A stretch of DNA of 64,000 nt, from positions 706,658-770,657 of the forward strand of contig JAKOGI010000108.1 of the NCBI GenBank assembly GCA_029747015.1. Direction: 5' to 3'. Every line of letters begins with the position of its first letter. The stretch's first letter is position 1. Shown here in pieces: positions 44,567 through 57,152 of the stretch. The position numbers and the translations under genes are program-made. The notes beneath the pieces are model-generated. The model searched no databases. It was not told the DNA's origin and worked only from the letters and a program-made list of their open reading frames with translations. The DNA is from Carnegiea gigantea. Lineage: Eukaryota; Streptophyta; Magnoliopsida; Caryophyllales; Cactaceae.

Positions 44567-47500
44567 TCAATCATGGTGGGCCACATCGTCATCGTCATCG
44601 TCATCATCACCACTTTGGAATGCCATATTGTCATCATCGTCATCATCAATGTCTTCATCGTCATCCTCATCATCACCATCATCATGTTCACCATTCCCAT
44701 CATGATCATCACCCCAATCATGGCCATCAACATCATCAGCTTCTGCATTTTCATCGACTAATGTGGTGACTATTACATTATCCACATTGATGGTTGTCAT
44801 TCCTAACTGTTGATAGGCAAGTTCTAGGTTATCCTTATCTTTAGGAGCACCGCGAGGTTTGTTTGGTATAGCTACCCACCAATTCGCTTTTCCTGATATC
44901 CCCTCAGGGTACTTAACATATACCACTTGGGTTGTAACATCAGTAAATATGAATGGGTCAAATTTTTTGTACCGTCTGGTATGATTAACCTCGGGATATG
45001 GGATAAATTTAGGATAACGTAACCCCAAGGAACATCCGGGTCAAACCACTCACAATTAAAAAATACACATTTTTTAATTGGCTCACCCGTAAATTTAACA
45101 CGAATAATTTCGTGAAGTATACGATAATAATCCCCTGATACTTTGTCACCTTCGCCAACTCCTTTGACACACACGCCACAATTGTATGTTGCTTTACCTT
45201 CATTTCTAGCTTTGGTATGAAATCGGTAACCATTAACTTTATACCCAGAAAAACATTCCACCACCATAATTGGTCCATGAGCTAAGTTGACCAAGAAGTC
45301 TTGCCTCTCATCATTAAACACCCGATAAGAATTGACCTATGAAGAGAAAAAGAAAGTAATCCTCTTAAGAGTTACAAAAATGTGTTTTAGGAGTTGAAGA
45401 TGACTTATGAAAAATTATTTACATTACACTCAAACCATTGTGCAAAATTTGCCTCGATGAACATGTCAACTTCCACATCACTCGCGTTTGGATTATGACC
45501 GCGAAATTGATGTTTGAACCAACTGTAATGTTTAACGAATGAAATTAATTAATTATTATTCGACAATTATTAAGTATTCAAATGAAACTTTCAATGACTG
45601 ATATACTTACTCCAAATATGGTTGCACTTCAGCACAATTCAGTAAAATGTGAAGGCGAGCGATACGGTACTCCGCCTCAGTAAGATATCTTCGTCCTCGA
45701 TTCCCAAATGGAGTACCCTTACGGTTGAACACAGATAGAGTTGGCATTTGTGGTTCAGGTTGTTGCATACCGTCATTACGCCCAATACTTGGGCTATGCA
45801 AGCTTGATTAAAAGTAGTACTCGCCGAAATGTTTTATCTCAAATGCCAAGTATACGTGAACCATAGATGCCTCTACACGAGCTTTATTCTTCGCCGCAGG
45901 CTTCAACCATTCAAAGTACCTCCCAAAAGGATACATCCATCGATATTGAACAGGACCACCCAACAAAGCTTCTTCGGCTAAATGAATAGGCAAATGTTCC
46001 ATGACATTCTAAAAACCAGGAGGGAACACTGTCTCCAATTTACAAAGAATTACAGCAATGTTCTTGTTCATCTCTTCCAGCACGCTAACATATAGCTCAC
46101 TGGAGCATAGGTTTCTGAAAAATTCACTCAATTCGACTAAGGGTCCCAACACATCATCCGGAAGAGTAGCAAAAGCTACTGGAAGAAGATTGTCCAAAAA
46201 CACATGATGATCATGGCTTTTCATATTTTGCAACTTTGTGTTGCATGGATCAACCCAATTGCCGACATTTGAACAATAACTATCAGGCACATAAACCTCC
46301 CGCAACCATTGACAGACAACCCTTTTTTGAGGTAACGACAGTGCGAACTTGGCTTTCGGCTTACACAATCTACCAGTTGACCCTCTTGTAGTCAATTCCA
46401 ACTCTTTCCTACTACACAGAATGGACATATCCATCCTTGCTTTGATATCATCTTTTGTTTTCCCCGGAACATCCATCACTGTGTTTATAATATTTTCACT
46501 GAAGTTTTTCTCAATATGCATCACATCAAGGTTATGCCTCAAGAGTTGATGCTTCCAATGCGGCAACTCCCAAAAAATACTCTGCTTTGTCCAATTATGT
46601 TCATTTTCCTCAAATCCCGGAATTTGAAAATTGATATCTGTAGTTACTTTAGGTAAAGTTGATACTATATCAGACAACATCTCCCCAGAAATCCTTCGGG
46701 GAGGGCTAATATGTATGCTCTTTCTTTTGCGGAAAGCAACTTTATTAGTTCTAAAACAATGATTGCGAGGCAAGAATCGACGATGGCAATCGAACCAGGA
46801 TGGCTTTCGGCCATGCTGTAACTGAAATGCACAATTTTGATGCATACAAACCGGACATGCTAACAACCCATGAGTACTCCAACCGGATAACATACCATAT
46901 GCGGGAAAATCATTAATTGTCCACATCAGCATGGCATGCAATTTAAAAGTTTTCCCGTATGAAACATCAAATGTATCAACCCCAACGTCCCATAGCATTT
47001 TTAACTCATCAATTAAGGGTTGCAAGTACACATCAATCCTGTTTTTTGGATTTGTTGAACCCGGAATAATACAACTTAAAAACATGTACGGAGTAGTCAT
47101 ACACATTTCAGGAGGTAAGTTATAAGGTGCAACCACAATTGGCCACACAGAATACGATCTTCCAGATATGGAAAATGGTGTGAAACCATTAGCACAAAGA
47201 CCTAACCTCACATTCCGAGGCTCTGCTGCAAAGTTTGGATAGTTTTGGTCGAAATGCTTCCAAGCTAAACCATCCGACGAATGTCAGAGAACACCCGATT
47301 CTTGGCGGTGCTCATGATGCCATCTCATATGGACGACAGTTTTTTTTGAGGCATACAGTCGTTGCAATCTCGGGATTAACGACAGGTAGTACTTTTTTGC
47401 ATATAAAACATCCTTACGACCTCGTTGGTTGGATTTCTTTGGTAATTGTCTTGCATGTCCACAAAATTTGCATGCGGATAAACCCTCATCTTGTTTATAA

Positions 47501-48183
47501 CAAAGCATGCAACCATTCGGACAACAATCAATTTCTTGAACATCCATACCCAAATCTCTCACTTTTTTGAGCTGCTGATGATAATTTTTTGGAATGCCAC
47601 TTTCAGAAGGGTATACATCTTTCATCAGGCCAACAACTTCATTGAAACAACGTTGCGACATGTTGTGCCCCGATTTAATGCTAAGTAGCCTCACAGATGT
47701 TTCAAGTTCAGTTATGTTACACCCTTCACATAAAGGTCTCTGGGCAGATTCAAGCATAGTGTAAAAAGCCTCAGGATTTACGTCATGATGGCTACTCATG
47801 TTCATTTCATTAGCTTGAAAGGCAGCATGCACCATGTTCTCCATATGATTATGATCGTTGTGATCATAATCAAAATTCATAGAATGTGAACTACTTGCAC
47901 CCCCTACTTCCGAATTATCTTTTTCCCCATGACCTGTCCAATACCAATAATTCTTTACAAATCCCTTTCTATACAAATGAGACTTTACAACGTCAGATGC
48001 AAAATATTGCATATTCTTGCACTTAACACATGGACATCTATAAACTCCATTAATTTTGTACTCCTCCTGATTTCGTGCAAATTCATCAAACATATTAACT
48101 CCCATCAACCACTCATCTTTAAGTCCATGTCCATTAGGATTTCTTCTTCTATACATCCATTGACGATGCAACGGCCCATCCAT
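44567..48183 (-). pseudogene. TNP2-type transposase of CACTA element 2, nearly intact
   Basis: ATG 48183 starts a transposase-associated domain (RQWMYRRRNP, C-P-C-V-K-C). Then come CPNGCMLCYK with a C-x2-C pair, the Transposase_21 domain (SIFWELPHWKHQLLRHNLDV, HIEKN), DUF4218 (MKSHDHHVFLDNLLPVAF, VMEHLPIHL) and DUF4216 (GYKVNGYRFHTKARN). An Asp-rich tail ends at 44567. Breaks are few: in-frame TGA 47284-47286, TAG 46009-46011 and TAA 45808-45810, and one frameshift near 45020-45030. Two introns are clear, 45523-45610 and 45337-45422, with GTAAGT or GTAAAT donors and AG acceptors that restore the frame. The enzyme would excise the element. Confidence 0.9.
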
Positions 48184-49969
48184 ATGTTGCTAATATGATT
48201 TTCTTAATTGGTACGTAAACTACAATTAATTGTATTAAAAATTTTTTAGAAATGTATTTAACCAGTTCAACATATATATATGAATTACATAAAATAAATA
48301 TATTTAGCAAAACTATTAAATATATCATAACACACCTAATTAAGCATCAAACATAATTTACATAATTTATTTCGCACTTAACGTACTTAAACAAAAATTA
48401 AACATACTTAACATATTTAAACAATTCAACCAAAAATTCACATCACTACATATTATTTGTAAAAATAAATGTAATCAAGCATCAAACACAAATGAAATTA
48501 TTACTTCGTACTTCATTCAAATAAATAAATTCAAACCAACTTAATAACATATAATACAATTAACATAATGAGCAAACTTCAATTATTATATACTTAACAC
48601 ACCTGAATGTATACTTAATATACCTAAAAACCACATACACTTCACATACTTACAAAATATTAATATATATCACAAAGCAAACAAAATACAATCATACTTA
48701 GAAAATTTAAAGTATTCCCTAAAACAAAACACATTACACATGTCTAATATACTTCAACATTTCGTAATAATTATATAATAATTATAAATGGACATACTTA
48801 TCATATTTAATTCTACTTATTCAAATAAATACACTTCACAAATAAAATTAAAATTTAACATAATTCACATCCATATGTTACTCCAAAAAAATTTTGACAT
48901 TAAATCAACCAAATCATATGAAAAATTAACCATGCTTCAAAAAAAGAATATTATTCACATACTCACCAAAAATTAATATACACAACAAATCGAAAAAACC
49001 ACATACTTAACATTATTAAACCATTTACCAAAACAAAACATGTATTAAATTAGAATTATTACACATATTACACATACTTTTTAATTATTCAAATCAACAT
49101 ACATCACATATTAATTAAATTAGAATTACATCATACTTTTTCCTTATCATAAAAAATTCTCACAAAACCTTAAATACAACAATTAATGTAGTTAAACATA
49201 TATACTAAAAATAATTAATTTCACACAATAATCTTATTTTTTTACATAGGCCTCATTAAACATCAATCACAAATTAAACCACCGATTTCACACCTCATCT
49301 AACTAAACAAAACCAAACAAAAACAATTGCCATTAACATACTTACCAAACTTAAATTTATATATACTTAACATATATACATAAATTCACAAAAATAACAA
49401 GACAATTAAACATACTTCAAAAATCATACATGATTAACATATTTAACATTTTATAATAAACGAACTCATTTTACTTAAATGATTCACATCAACAAAACAT
49501 ATTACACATGCTAACATAGTTAACATTTTAAAATAACTAACTAAACACATCAAATTAAACAAACATGCTCTCAGATTAAAATTCACAAAACTAAGCACAC
49601 ATATCAAATTAATATAATTTTAAAGTACAATAATTGTACTAACCTTCAAAAACGAAAAATCAAGCGTATTACCGGTGCGAGGCACGGCGGCGAGGCGGCA
49701 GGGCGGCGGCGGTCACACTCGAAATATAAAAACCGTAAAAAATATCAATTAACTTAACTATTTCAACTTTAAACAACATATTAAAAAAAAAAAACTTACC
49801 GATACTTTTTCGATGACCAAAACCTTCAAGCTTCACTTTCTCTCTCTTCCCTCTCCTTCTCTTCCACGAACTCCTTCTCTCTCTAAATTTTCAATCGCCG
49901 GCCAAATTCACCCCCTCCCCAAAATTTAAACACACGCGGAAGAAGCTATCGCCTCGAGATCCACAAAAA
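48184..49969 (-). other. Leader region of CACTA element 2
   Basis: AT-rich non-coding sequence with recurrent 'acatacttaacatattta' phrases fills 48240-49640 and is probably a long leader intron. A GC-rich piece at 49672-49722 followed by a GTAATA donor, and a pyrimidine-rich piece ending at a perfect GTAAGT donor near 49797, look like untranslated exons of a minus-strand transcript that starts near the right end. Confidence 0.5.
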
Positions 49970-50266
49970 CCACCGACGGAAACCGACGGAATTTCCGACA
50001 GAATCCGACGATTTCCGTCGGAATTTCCGACAGAAAGCCATTCCGTCGGAATTTCTGAATCCCTCGGGACCTGCACGGTTTCCGACGGAATTCCGTCGGC
50101 ATTTCCGTTGGAGTTTTTGACGGGAAGTCATTCCATCGGAAATGCCGTCGGAAATTTTGAATTCCGTCGGGACCCGTCAACTTTTCCGTCGGACCCTCTG
50201 ACATTTTTCCGACGTCAGCAATTCGCGTCGCTTTTTCCGTCGGGGATTGGCTACGTTTTTGTAGTG
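49970..50266. repeat. Right TIR and CCGACGG subterminal array of CACTA element 2
   Basis: About 15 copies of TCCGACGG or CCGTCGGA occur, ending with GGGGATTGGCTACGTTTTTG and the terminal GTAGTG. The motif equals that of the left end. Confidence 0.85.
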
Positions 50267-51139
50267 TTCAAGGATGAATGGGGCACAACGCAAGACAAAG
50301 TAACTATAGATGGCAATGTCAATCAATTTTGCAAAGTTTTACACCAAGACAAACCGTGCCTCAACACACAATCAATTCAATTAGTCAATCATCGCCCCTT
50401 ACATCATCATCATCATAGGAGGGGTTTTCACAAACTCTTTATTCAACCTTCTTTTTTTTTCCAAAAATAATAAATCTAACTAAGAAAGCAATAAAAACAT
50501 ATAAAGGATAATAGAGAGAAGGGTAAGGAGTAGTACCTGAAAAACTTATGACTACCCAACTCGATCACTGCCCCTTTTGTGATGCAAAGCAAACCTATAT
50601 GCTCTAAATTACATGCTGTACTAAATGAAAAGTACAAAAATAACCTAATAAAACTATATGAAGTCCTATCTATATGATGCGAATGCATGTGATGCCATTC
50701 GACCCGCGCCCCATAATCCACAATTCCACCCAAAGAATTACGAGCTCCTCCCCCATGCTTGGGACTTTCATTGTCCTCAATGAAAAGGATATAGAAGAAG
50801 ACCAAGGGAAAGAGGAGGACCAAGAGCACATAGGGGAAAGGGGGAGAAAGAAAGGAATGACACATTTTTTTTTTAATTTTTTTGAAATGCTTGGGTTGCC
50901 TCCTAAGAAGCATTTATTTAAGGTCCTTAGCTTGACCCTTACCTCAGATTGGCAGATGATAGCAGGATGAAGGGACGTGGGGAAGCTAAAGTAGTGAATG
51001 GTGATGCAGTCACCACCTCCCAGGAATGAGCACAAGTACCTCCAGAGCAAGCTGGGATGGCCGCAGAAAAATCAGAATAGCCTATAGACCTCACATGGGG
51101 TCCGCTATCTCCATTGAATACCGTAATCTCAGAAGCAGC
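50267..51139 (-). other. Internal non-coding part of the Gag-only element
   Basis: No coding motif is visible. The phrase 'cccccatgcttgggactttcattg' near 50750 is a spacer signature often found after the coding part of plant LTR elements. No RT or integrase motif is present in any frame I read. Confidence 0.55.
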
Positions 51140-53294
51140 ATCAGGAGTGACGGTAGGTACAGGGGCCGCAGGAGTGGGAAGATGGTAAGTACTGAAGATG
51201 GTGTGGGTGAAGGGAAGCAGAAATCATCCTCTCCCCATACAACTGAAAAGATATGGTGTCAACCTGCACGTCAATCACTGCCTCAACAGTAGCTAGAAAC
51301 GCTCTCCCCAAAATAATAAGCACCTGGGAGATCTCATCCATATCCATGATAATTAAATACGCACGGGATGATGAACTGAGGCATCATCCTCTAGAAGACC
51401 TACAGGATGCCTGATCAAATGATCAGCCAATTGCACAGTCAGATTGGTGGATTGCAGGTCCTACAATTGAAGCTTCCTATAAAAGGAAAGAGGCATTAGG
51501 CTCATGCTAGCTCCCAGGTCGCAGAGAGCAGTCTCAATCTGCAAATCCCTATAGCACATGGGATGGAGAATCTGCCCGGATCCTGCAGCTTAGGTGGTAA
51601 CTAGCTCTATAGAACTACACTGCATACCTCTCCAATAGGGACCACTGAACCTCCTTCAAGCTCACCTTTCTTGAAAAGAAGCTCCCATAATAATTATAAG
51701 TAGACTGGTGCTTTCTTGAGAGCTTTCAAGAAAGGGGTATCAACATAAATCCGCTTCAGCACATCCAGGAATCTCGCAAATTTGGATTCAAGCTTAAGTA
51801 ACTTACCCAAACTATCTTCTAAAGGAAGGGTATAGGTGGTTGGTATGGGCGAACTAGTGGTAAAGGACTGACTTTCCCATCAAAGCTCAAGCTCTCCTCT
51901 TCCTTCTACTCATCAGTTCTTACAGAAGCAAGAACTGAAACTGTCTCCTGGAGAAGCATGATAGGACTCTCTTCTAACCCCTCATCCAATGCAGAAAGGG
52001 CATTGATGTAGCCTATGGGGTTGGCCTGAGGCTGGCCTGGTAGTTGCCCCCTGAGGCTGGGACATATGACTGACTTGTTGAGCGATCTAGGCAATCTGAG
52101 GGTCCATCGCATTTTGGTGTGAGGCCATAGCGTCACACTTGGAGGTTAGTTGGTTGATCAATGCACTAAGAGTTTCATTAGTCTTAGTTTGAGTTGCTAT
52201 AAATTGGTCCATGAGGCTCTTCAAATTTGACTTGGGTTGCGGGGGTTAAGGAGGTGGGTTATAGGGAGTTCTGTACTGGAACCCAGGTAATTGCATGGCA
52301 TTTTGAGGTTGAGGGCTGGGGTTCCTATAGGAGGGGTTAGAGTAGCTCTTCCATCCCGAACTGTGAGCATGGGGGTATGGGTTATTTTGTGTGGGGGGTT
52401 GAAATTATACACGGCATTGGCGTGCTCAATGGTAGAAGGACCATTGTAGCACTCAATGGGTATGTGCCCCTACACACTACAGGTCTCGCAGATAGTGTAG
52501 ACTCCAACTGATGACCCCAAAGAACCTCTTGGAGTAGGAGAAGTACCGGCTCTGTCGAGCCTCTGTGCCAACGTATACACCCTACTGGCCATAGGTGTAA
52601 TAGCATTGACGTCCTACTTGCCACCGTTCCTCCTCAGGGTGGCTCTCTCGCTTGACTAGTGATAGTTATTGGAAGTCATCTCTTCCAACAAAGCCTTAGC
52701 TGCATCAATGGACTTCCCCATGGGAGCCCTTCTTACAACGGTGTCTACTGAGATTTTCACTAACTACGCTAGCCCATTATAGAATGTCTGGACTAGAAGC
52801 GAGTCAGGAACACCATGATGAGGGCACTACCACTGAAGGTCCTTGAACCTTTCCTAAGCCTCATATAAGGACTCCTCATCTCTCTGAAGAAGGTGATGTC
52901 AGTCCTCAACTTTGCAGTTTTTCCAGGTCGAAAGTATTTGCTGAGGAATGTCTTTGAAAGAGCCTCCCAAGTAGCGAATGAGTTGAGCTCCTCATTCTGC
53001 AGCTAGTCACTAGCTCTATCCTTTAGTGAGAATAGGAAAAGCCACAGCCAAATAGCATCAGTGGACACCCCGTTAAGCTTGATGGTGTAATATTTCACAA
53101 GGAACTTGTGAAGATGCGCATTGGGGTTGTCCAAGGGATGTCCACTGAACTAGGTCCCGCTCCAGGAAGGTAATGAGCATGAGGCTGAGCTCGAAGTTGT
53201 TAGCTTTGACTGTCGGGTTCACAATGGATGATGTGATACCCGATGCTTGCGGCAGGGCATAATCCCGCAACACCTGATTATCTTGCCCTGCCAT
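51140..53294 (-). pseudogene. Ty3-gypsy-type Gag and protease remnant
   Basis: It starts at ATG 53294 (MAGQDNQVLRDYALPQ), with VKANNFELSLMLIT, the N-terminal signature of gypsy Gag. Next come DEESLYEA and LVQTFYNGL segments of the retrotransposon Gag core, then a CX2CX4HX4C knuckle at 52449-52490 with a stop inside. The protease follows with DLGASMSLMPLSFYRKL near 51470-51520 and LIILGRAFLATVEAVIDV near 51290. Many stops and shifts are present. No RT follows within the element. Gag would form the particle and protease would mature it; neither can work here. Confidence 0.8.
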
Positions 53295-53536
53295 CGCTAT
53301 TTCTGCCCTCTTCCTTCTTCTTGCTTCTCCGCCTCACTGGCGTGCAGTTGCTTCGATCTCAGGAATAAACCGGACAAGTTTCTAATTCCCTTGGCTCCTC
53401 CTGTGCATACAAAAAAAACACTACCCAAGCGTAAACAATGTCTAGCAAGAATAAAGAAGAGCTAAAAGCTACAAAAAGAAAAATAAAAGTCTAGTCTAGA
53501 GTATTATAATCGGTTTTGATATTGAAAGAAACAAGT

Positions 53537-53560
53537 TCTTTAGCAACGGTGCCAAAAACT
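53537..53560 (-). other. Primer binding site of the Gag-only element
   Basis: The minus strand reads AGTTTTTGGCACCGTTGC directly after the LTR, one base from the TGGCGCCGTTGC core that pairs with tRNA-Asp. Confidence 0.7.
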
Positions 53561-54895
53561 TGTTCTCTTGTATTTATACCGCAAGTGCACGGTGCTAGCT
53601 GTAGCTAGCAACGATAAGTACGGGTCGTGTCCACATAGAACTCACTTTCAATTACCAGAACCAGCTTAAACACTCAATCTAGGCAGAACAAATTTGAGGG
53701 TTTAACTGTTATCTAATGATTTAGGAAATCAGAATATAAAAACACCTAGGTTGAAAGTAACGGCACAATTACACCAGAGAATCAATCACAGGCACCATCA
53801 AATTCACCCAAGCATGCATTATGAGTGGATAGATTGTCAATAAAGTCCATCTCCTCCCTCTCTCAAGTGACGAAGGCCAATCCTAGAACTTTGGTCACCT
53901 ATTCTCATGGGCTTAGAAGTTAGAGGATTACAAGGTCTACAATCTCGAATCCTAGTTAGAACCTTAATTATTTTCATATTAACATCCTAATTGTCTACTA
54001 AGTCACACTGGGCAAATGTTTCATCTTTCAACACTCCCCTAAACCTTAAGACCAATGGATGAATGCTCTCTTGAGTATTTCATCGAACACGTGGTGCGTA
54101 TAGTAGATAACATAAACGCAAACATGGGGGAAGTAGGGTTTGGGGCTAGTTAATGGTTTAACTACACATAATTGGCATTAATCCCAACCTAAGTTCGGAG
54201 ATTAGCCACACATCATCATAGAAATAACCCAATCAATTATAAAGAAAGAAACATGAATTTCATAAAACCCTAGAAGCAATAACAAAAGAAAGAGAGATTT
54301 AGGGAACGAACTTGAATTAAAGTCGAAAGAGAATTCTTGAACAACCTTGAATCCAAGAATTTTATTTCAAAATACCTCTCTAACAATCTCTCTAAAAACC
54401 CCTCGAAAAGACTTAGAAAAGTGCTCTCAAAAGTGAGTATGAAATGCCCCCGAAAAGAACCGAGAAAGGCCGTTAAAACGTGACCACTGCGGTGCAGGCC
54501 GTGCCAGTGGGCACGGGGTGGCCGTGCACTACAATCTAGGGTGGCACCGTCGTGCCACCCGGTACGGGGTAGCCGTGTTACCCCTCTGGCCATTCTTTCG
54601 TGGTGTTTCAGCGTGGCACGATCGTGCTGGTAAGCAGGGGGTCACCGTGCCGAATCTCTGGGTTTAACCAGTCTCTTTTCTGACTTGCAGCTCGTCTTCT
54701 TAGCCCTCTTTTCTGCCAATAACTTTCTCGTTTTTCCTAATAAAAACTCCTGAAAACATGATACACCACTATATGAGCAAAATTCAGACTGAAGAAGGCT
54801 AATTCGACCCCTTCCTCCTCAAGATCAAACATAAAAATAATGGAAAAAGGGATCTATTACGGGCTAAAATGAGGTCGAAATAGAGGTTTATTATC
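53561..54895 (-). repeat. 5' LTR of the Gag-only element
   Basis: The plus-strand ends are TGTTCTCTTGTATTTATACC and GGTTTATTATCA. It is a direct copy of 39238-40552. The open frame at 54270-54593 is a product of the LTR, not a gene. Confidence 0.85.
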
Positions 54896-55039
54896 AACAT
54901 AGGCAACTCCAAAAAGTGTATTTACTATACTATTCATTCATAAAACACATAAATGACCATGTATAACGAATCCAAATAACCATATAAGCTTCCATGGCTC
55001 TTACATTGCACATAATGTTATGGTTATACTTAAGAACAC

Positions 55040-55802
55040 GGGTTAGCAGTAATGTCCTATAGGAGGACATCCAGAAGGGTATGCAGAGTGCAATCCTCAT
55101 TTGCAACCTAGGATTAAAGGTATGCTTTGAGGCTTCTCCAAAATTATTATTAGACGCTAGCCATCAATTAGCTCAAATTAGAGCCTAAGATGCTCAAGTG
55201 AGAAGATGTGAGAGGATTAACATCCCTGAAGGTAAAAGAGGGAGGGGACAACCAAAGAAGAGTTTGGACGAGGTAATTGGAGAGGATTTGAAAGTTGTAG
55301 GATTATTGGAGGACATAGCTTAGGATAGGAGACTATGGTGGGATATGATTAGGATCTTAGAACAGAGGGAGTTGGCCACTTGATTTGATTGTGGTTTTCG
55401 GGTTACAGTAGGGTAGGTTTTTTTTTCGTATGTCATGTTTATATATAGGTAGTACATTCATCTAGGAAGAGACATTATTTACCTACCTCTATTTGTTAAG
55501 GTATAGTGCATTCCTCTACTATATTGTACTTATGCTGTATTTATGTTTACATAGTCATAGCTACCTATTTATTACTATTTCTTAATTCATTTCTTGTCGT
55601 GTATCATTAGTTTGTGTCTCATTAAAGGTTTTCATAAAATGCTTCTTCGGTAAATGTTTTCATTAAATCTTATTTTGTGGGTCTCTTAGATTCAGCCTCT
55701 CTATGGGCAGGGATGCCGGTAGAGGTAAGACTACCTATATCTGGATCTCCCCAGACCCTGATAAAGTAGCACCCACACTAGAAGGTGTTGTTGTTGTTGT
55801 TG
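55040..55802 (+). mobile_element. 5'-truncated RTE-type LINE, 3' end with TTG tail
   Basis: On the plus strand a C-terminal segment of LINE polymerase ORFs is readable: CERINIPEGKRGRGQPKKSL, then GEDLKVVG and DRRLWWDMIRILEQRELAT before TGA 55381-55383. One internal stop is present. A 3' untranslated part with GGTAGAGGTAAGACTACCTA and 'tccccagacc' leads to (TTG)5 at 55788-55802. Plant RTE-clade LINEs and the SINEs they mobilise end this way. The 5' boundary is uncertain. Confidence 0.6.
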
Positions 55803-55860
55803 GTTGATGGTTAAGAACAATGACATTAATGGCCTTATAGGCATACGTTGAGGTTTTACA

Positions 55861-55932
55861 GCGCATTTGTCTCATAAAGTGATTGTAGAAGTCTGAGCGC
55901 ATTTGTCTCATAAAGTGATTGTAGAAGTCTGA
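55861..55932. repeat. Perfect 36 bp tandem duplication
   Basis: The unit beginning GCGCATTTGTCTCATAAAGT and ending GAAGTCTGA occurs twice without a mismatch (55861-55896, 55897-55932). On the minus strand it adds 12 residues to a short open frame of no known family, which also runs through the LINE tail and so is unlikely to be a gene. Confidence 0.85.
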
Positions 55933-57134
55933 GAAACCCGTAGCATGGAAGGCAATGTTCAACCTCCTATAGAGATTTCTAATTTCTGCACTTGGTGTTA
56001 ATGCTTAAGAAAGTACTGGAAAGGTATGGGTCATCGCCCCCAGGAGGTGACGAGGTGACACACATAGTATAATAATTTCAAAATCTGTTACGTTCTTTCT
56101 TTTGTTTCCTTCCTAGGTGTGTTGGGATTTCATATAATCAAGACCCCACCAATCTCATAACAAGAATAACATCCCATACAATAGTAAGCATAACACCTAG
56201 TTAACTGGTGAGTAAAGGTAGTTGCATGATGGGTAATAAGAGATACTTTCCATGTAAACAACAAGTCTAGATCATGACCATATAAAAGTAACAATGACAA
56301 GTATACAGGATGCTCGAAATTAACACTTATGCAACAATTAGCAAGACCATATTTATCTTTCAAATTTGCATTTGTACATGTGGAAACCGCACTTATTTTC
56401 CTTAAATAATTCAAAATCCATACACGAAGCTACCATCTATTAGAATTATCAGACATATAAAGGAAGTTCTAATCCACTTTTAAGGGGTTATCATTAATAA
56501 ATCTAGTGGTATACACATCTTTGCATGTATACACTCATAAACAACATCCAAACACACATAAGGGCACACACTCATGAGTTTTACCCATTATTAGCACAAA
56601 CTGAATGTAAGTCTTCATGTACAAGAGCAAAACCTAACTCCATATTTGAAAAGACTTTAGCATTCTAAAGTCTTTGGGTTTTCAAAAAGTAGAATAGTTT
56701 AATCATTTGTAGCCTCTTTCCTACTAGGTTTAAGTATGTTTGCTCACTTCATTATAGGGCCCGAGGAGCCAATCATACATAATGGTAAAGAATAAGCTTG
56801 GGGTTAACTATTTCCACCCTTCCGAGTTCAAAACTGAGTGTACTTTAAACTTTCAATTAAATCATTTGAGGTACATGCACAAAAATAGTTATGGATCAAG
56901 CTAACACTTAGCTTACCCATGAGAGTATGAGTAGTTTAGCTTATATTCTAACACATAGCTCACTTTTTTTATTCCATCGGTTTGTTCTAATCACACAACA
57001 ATTAGTTGGTCAAATCAATTAACACATCAAGAGCATATTGTACCTAAAGGAACACTATAACATATCATTACTCAAGATGTGCCTAGAAAACTATATGAAG
57101 TGCAAGACTCCGGTCATGGCCTGTGGTCACAGGA
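55933..57134. other. Non-coding sequence, probably internal to the LTR element at its right
   Basis: It adjoins a minus-strand primer site, so it should be the 5' internal part of an LTR element, but I find no gag frame. The open frame 56130-56414 has no known motif. Confidence 0.4.
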
Positions 57135-57150
57135 CCTTGCTCTGATACCA
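57135..57150 (-). other. tRNA-Met primer binding site of an LTR retrotransposon
   Basis: The minus strand reads TGGTATCAGAGCAAGG, two bases from the end of the adjoining LTR. Confidence 0.8.
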
Positions 57151-57152
57151 TC

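Larger units (their letters stand above)
41827..50266 (-). mobile_element. CACTA (En/Spm) DNA transposon 2, 8.4 kb, fairly well preserved
   Basis: The left end CATTACAAAAATACATCCAA pairs with the right end TTGGCTACGTTTTTGTAGTG. The left terminus reads CATTA, one C-to-T change from CACTA. Subterminal arrays of TTTCCGACGGAAA type fill about 300-450 bases at each end. A TNP2-type and a TNPA-like gene lie on the minus strand. The flanking triplets tct and ttc differ. It sits in the internal region of the Gag-only LTR element and is therefore younger than it. Terminal and subterminal motifs differ from element 1, so they are separate families. Confidence 0.9.
39238..54895 (-). mobile_element. LTR retrotransposon with Gag and protease only, hosting CACTA element 2
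   Basis: Two direct LTRs (39238-40552 and 53561-54895) bound an internal region on the minus strand, with a primer site next to the upstream LTR and a purine tract next to the downstream one. Without the 8.4 kb CACTA insertion the internal part is about 4.6 kb. Gag and protease remnants are present; RT, RNase H and integrase are not, so it resembles the terminal-repeat Gag (TR-GAG) type. The flanking pentamers tcaag and acata do not match. Gag resembles Ty3-gypsy. Confidence 0.82.

Noticed and set aside
44508..44761. Plus-strand Ser-rich and Ile-rich frames and a minus-strand Met-rich frame
   Set aside because: These are other-frame readings of the Asp codon repeat at the end of the TNP2 gene.
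52221..52624. Minus-strand frames of 60-80 residues with Pro and Thr
   Set aside because: They are fragments or alternative frames of the decayed Gag, not separate genes.
55735..55962. Minus-strand frame with a 12-residue repeat, resembling a host exon
   Set aside because: It runs through the TTG tail of the LINE and has no known domain. The repeat is a simple tandem duplication.
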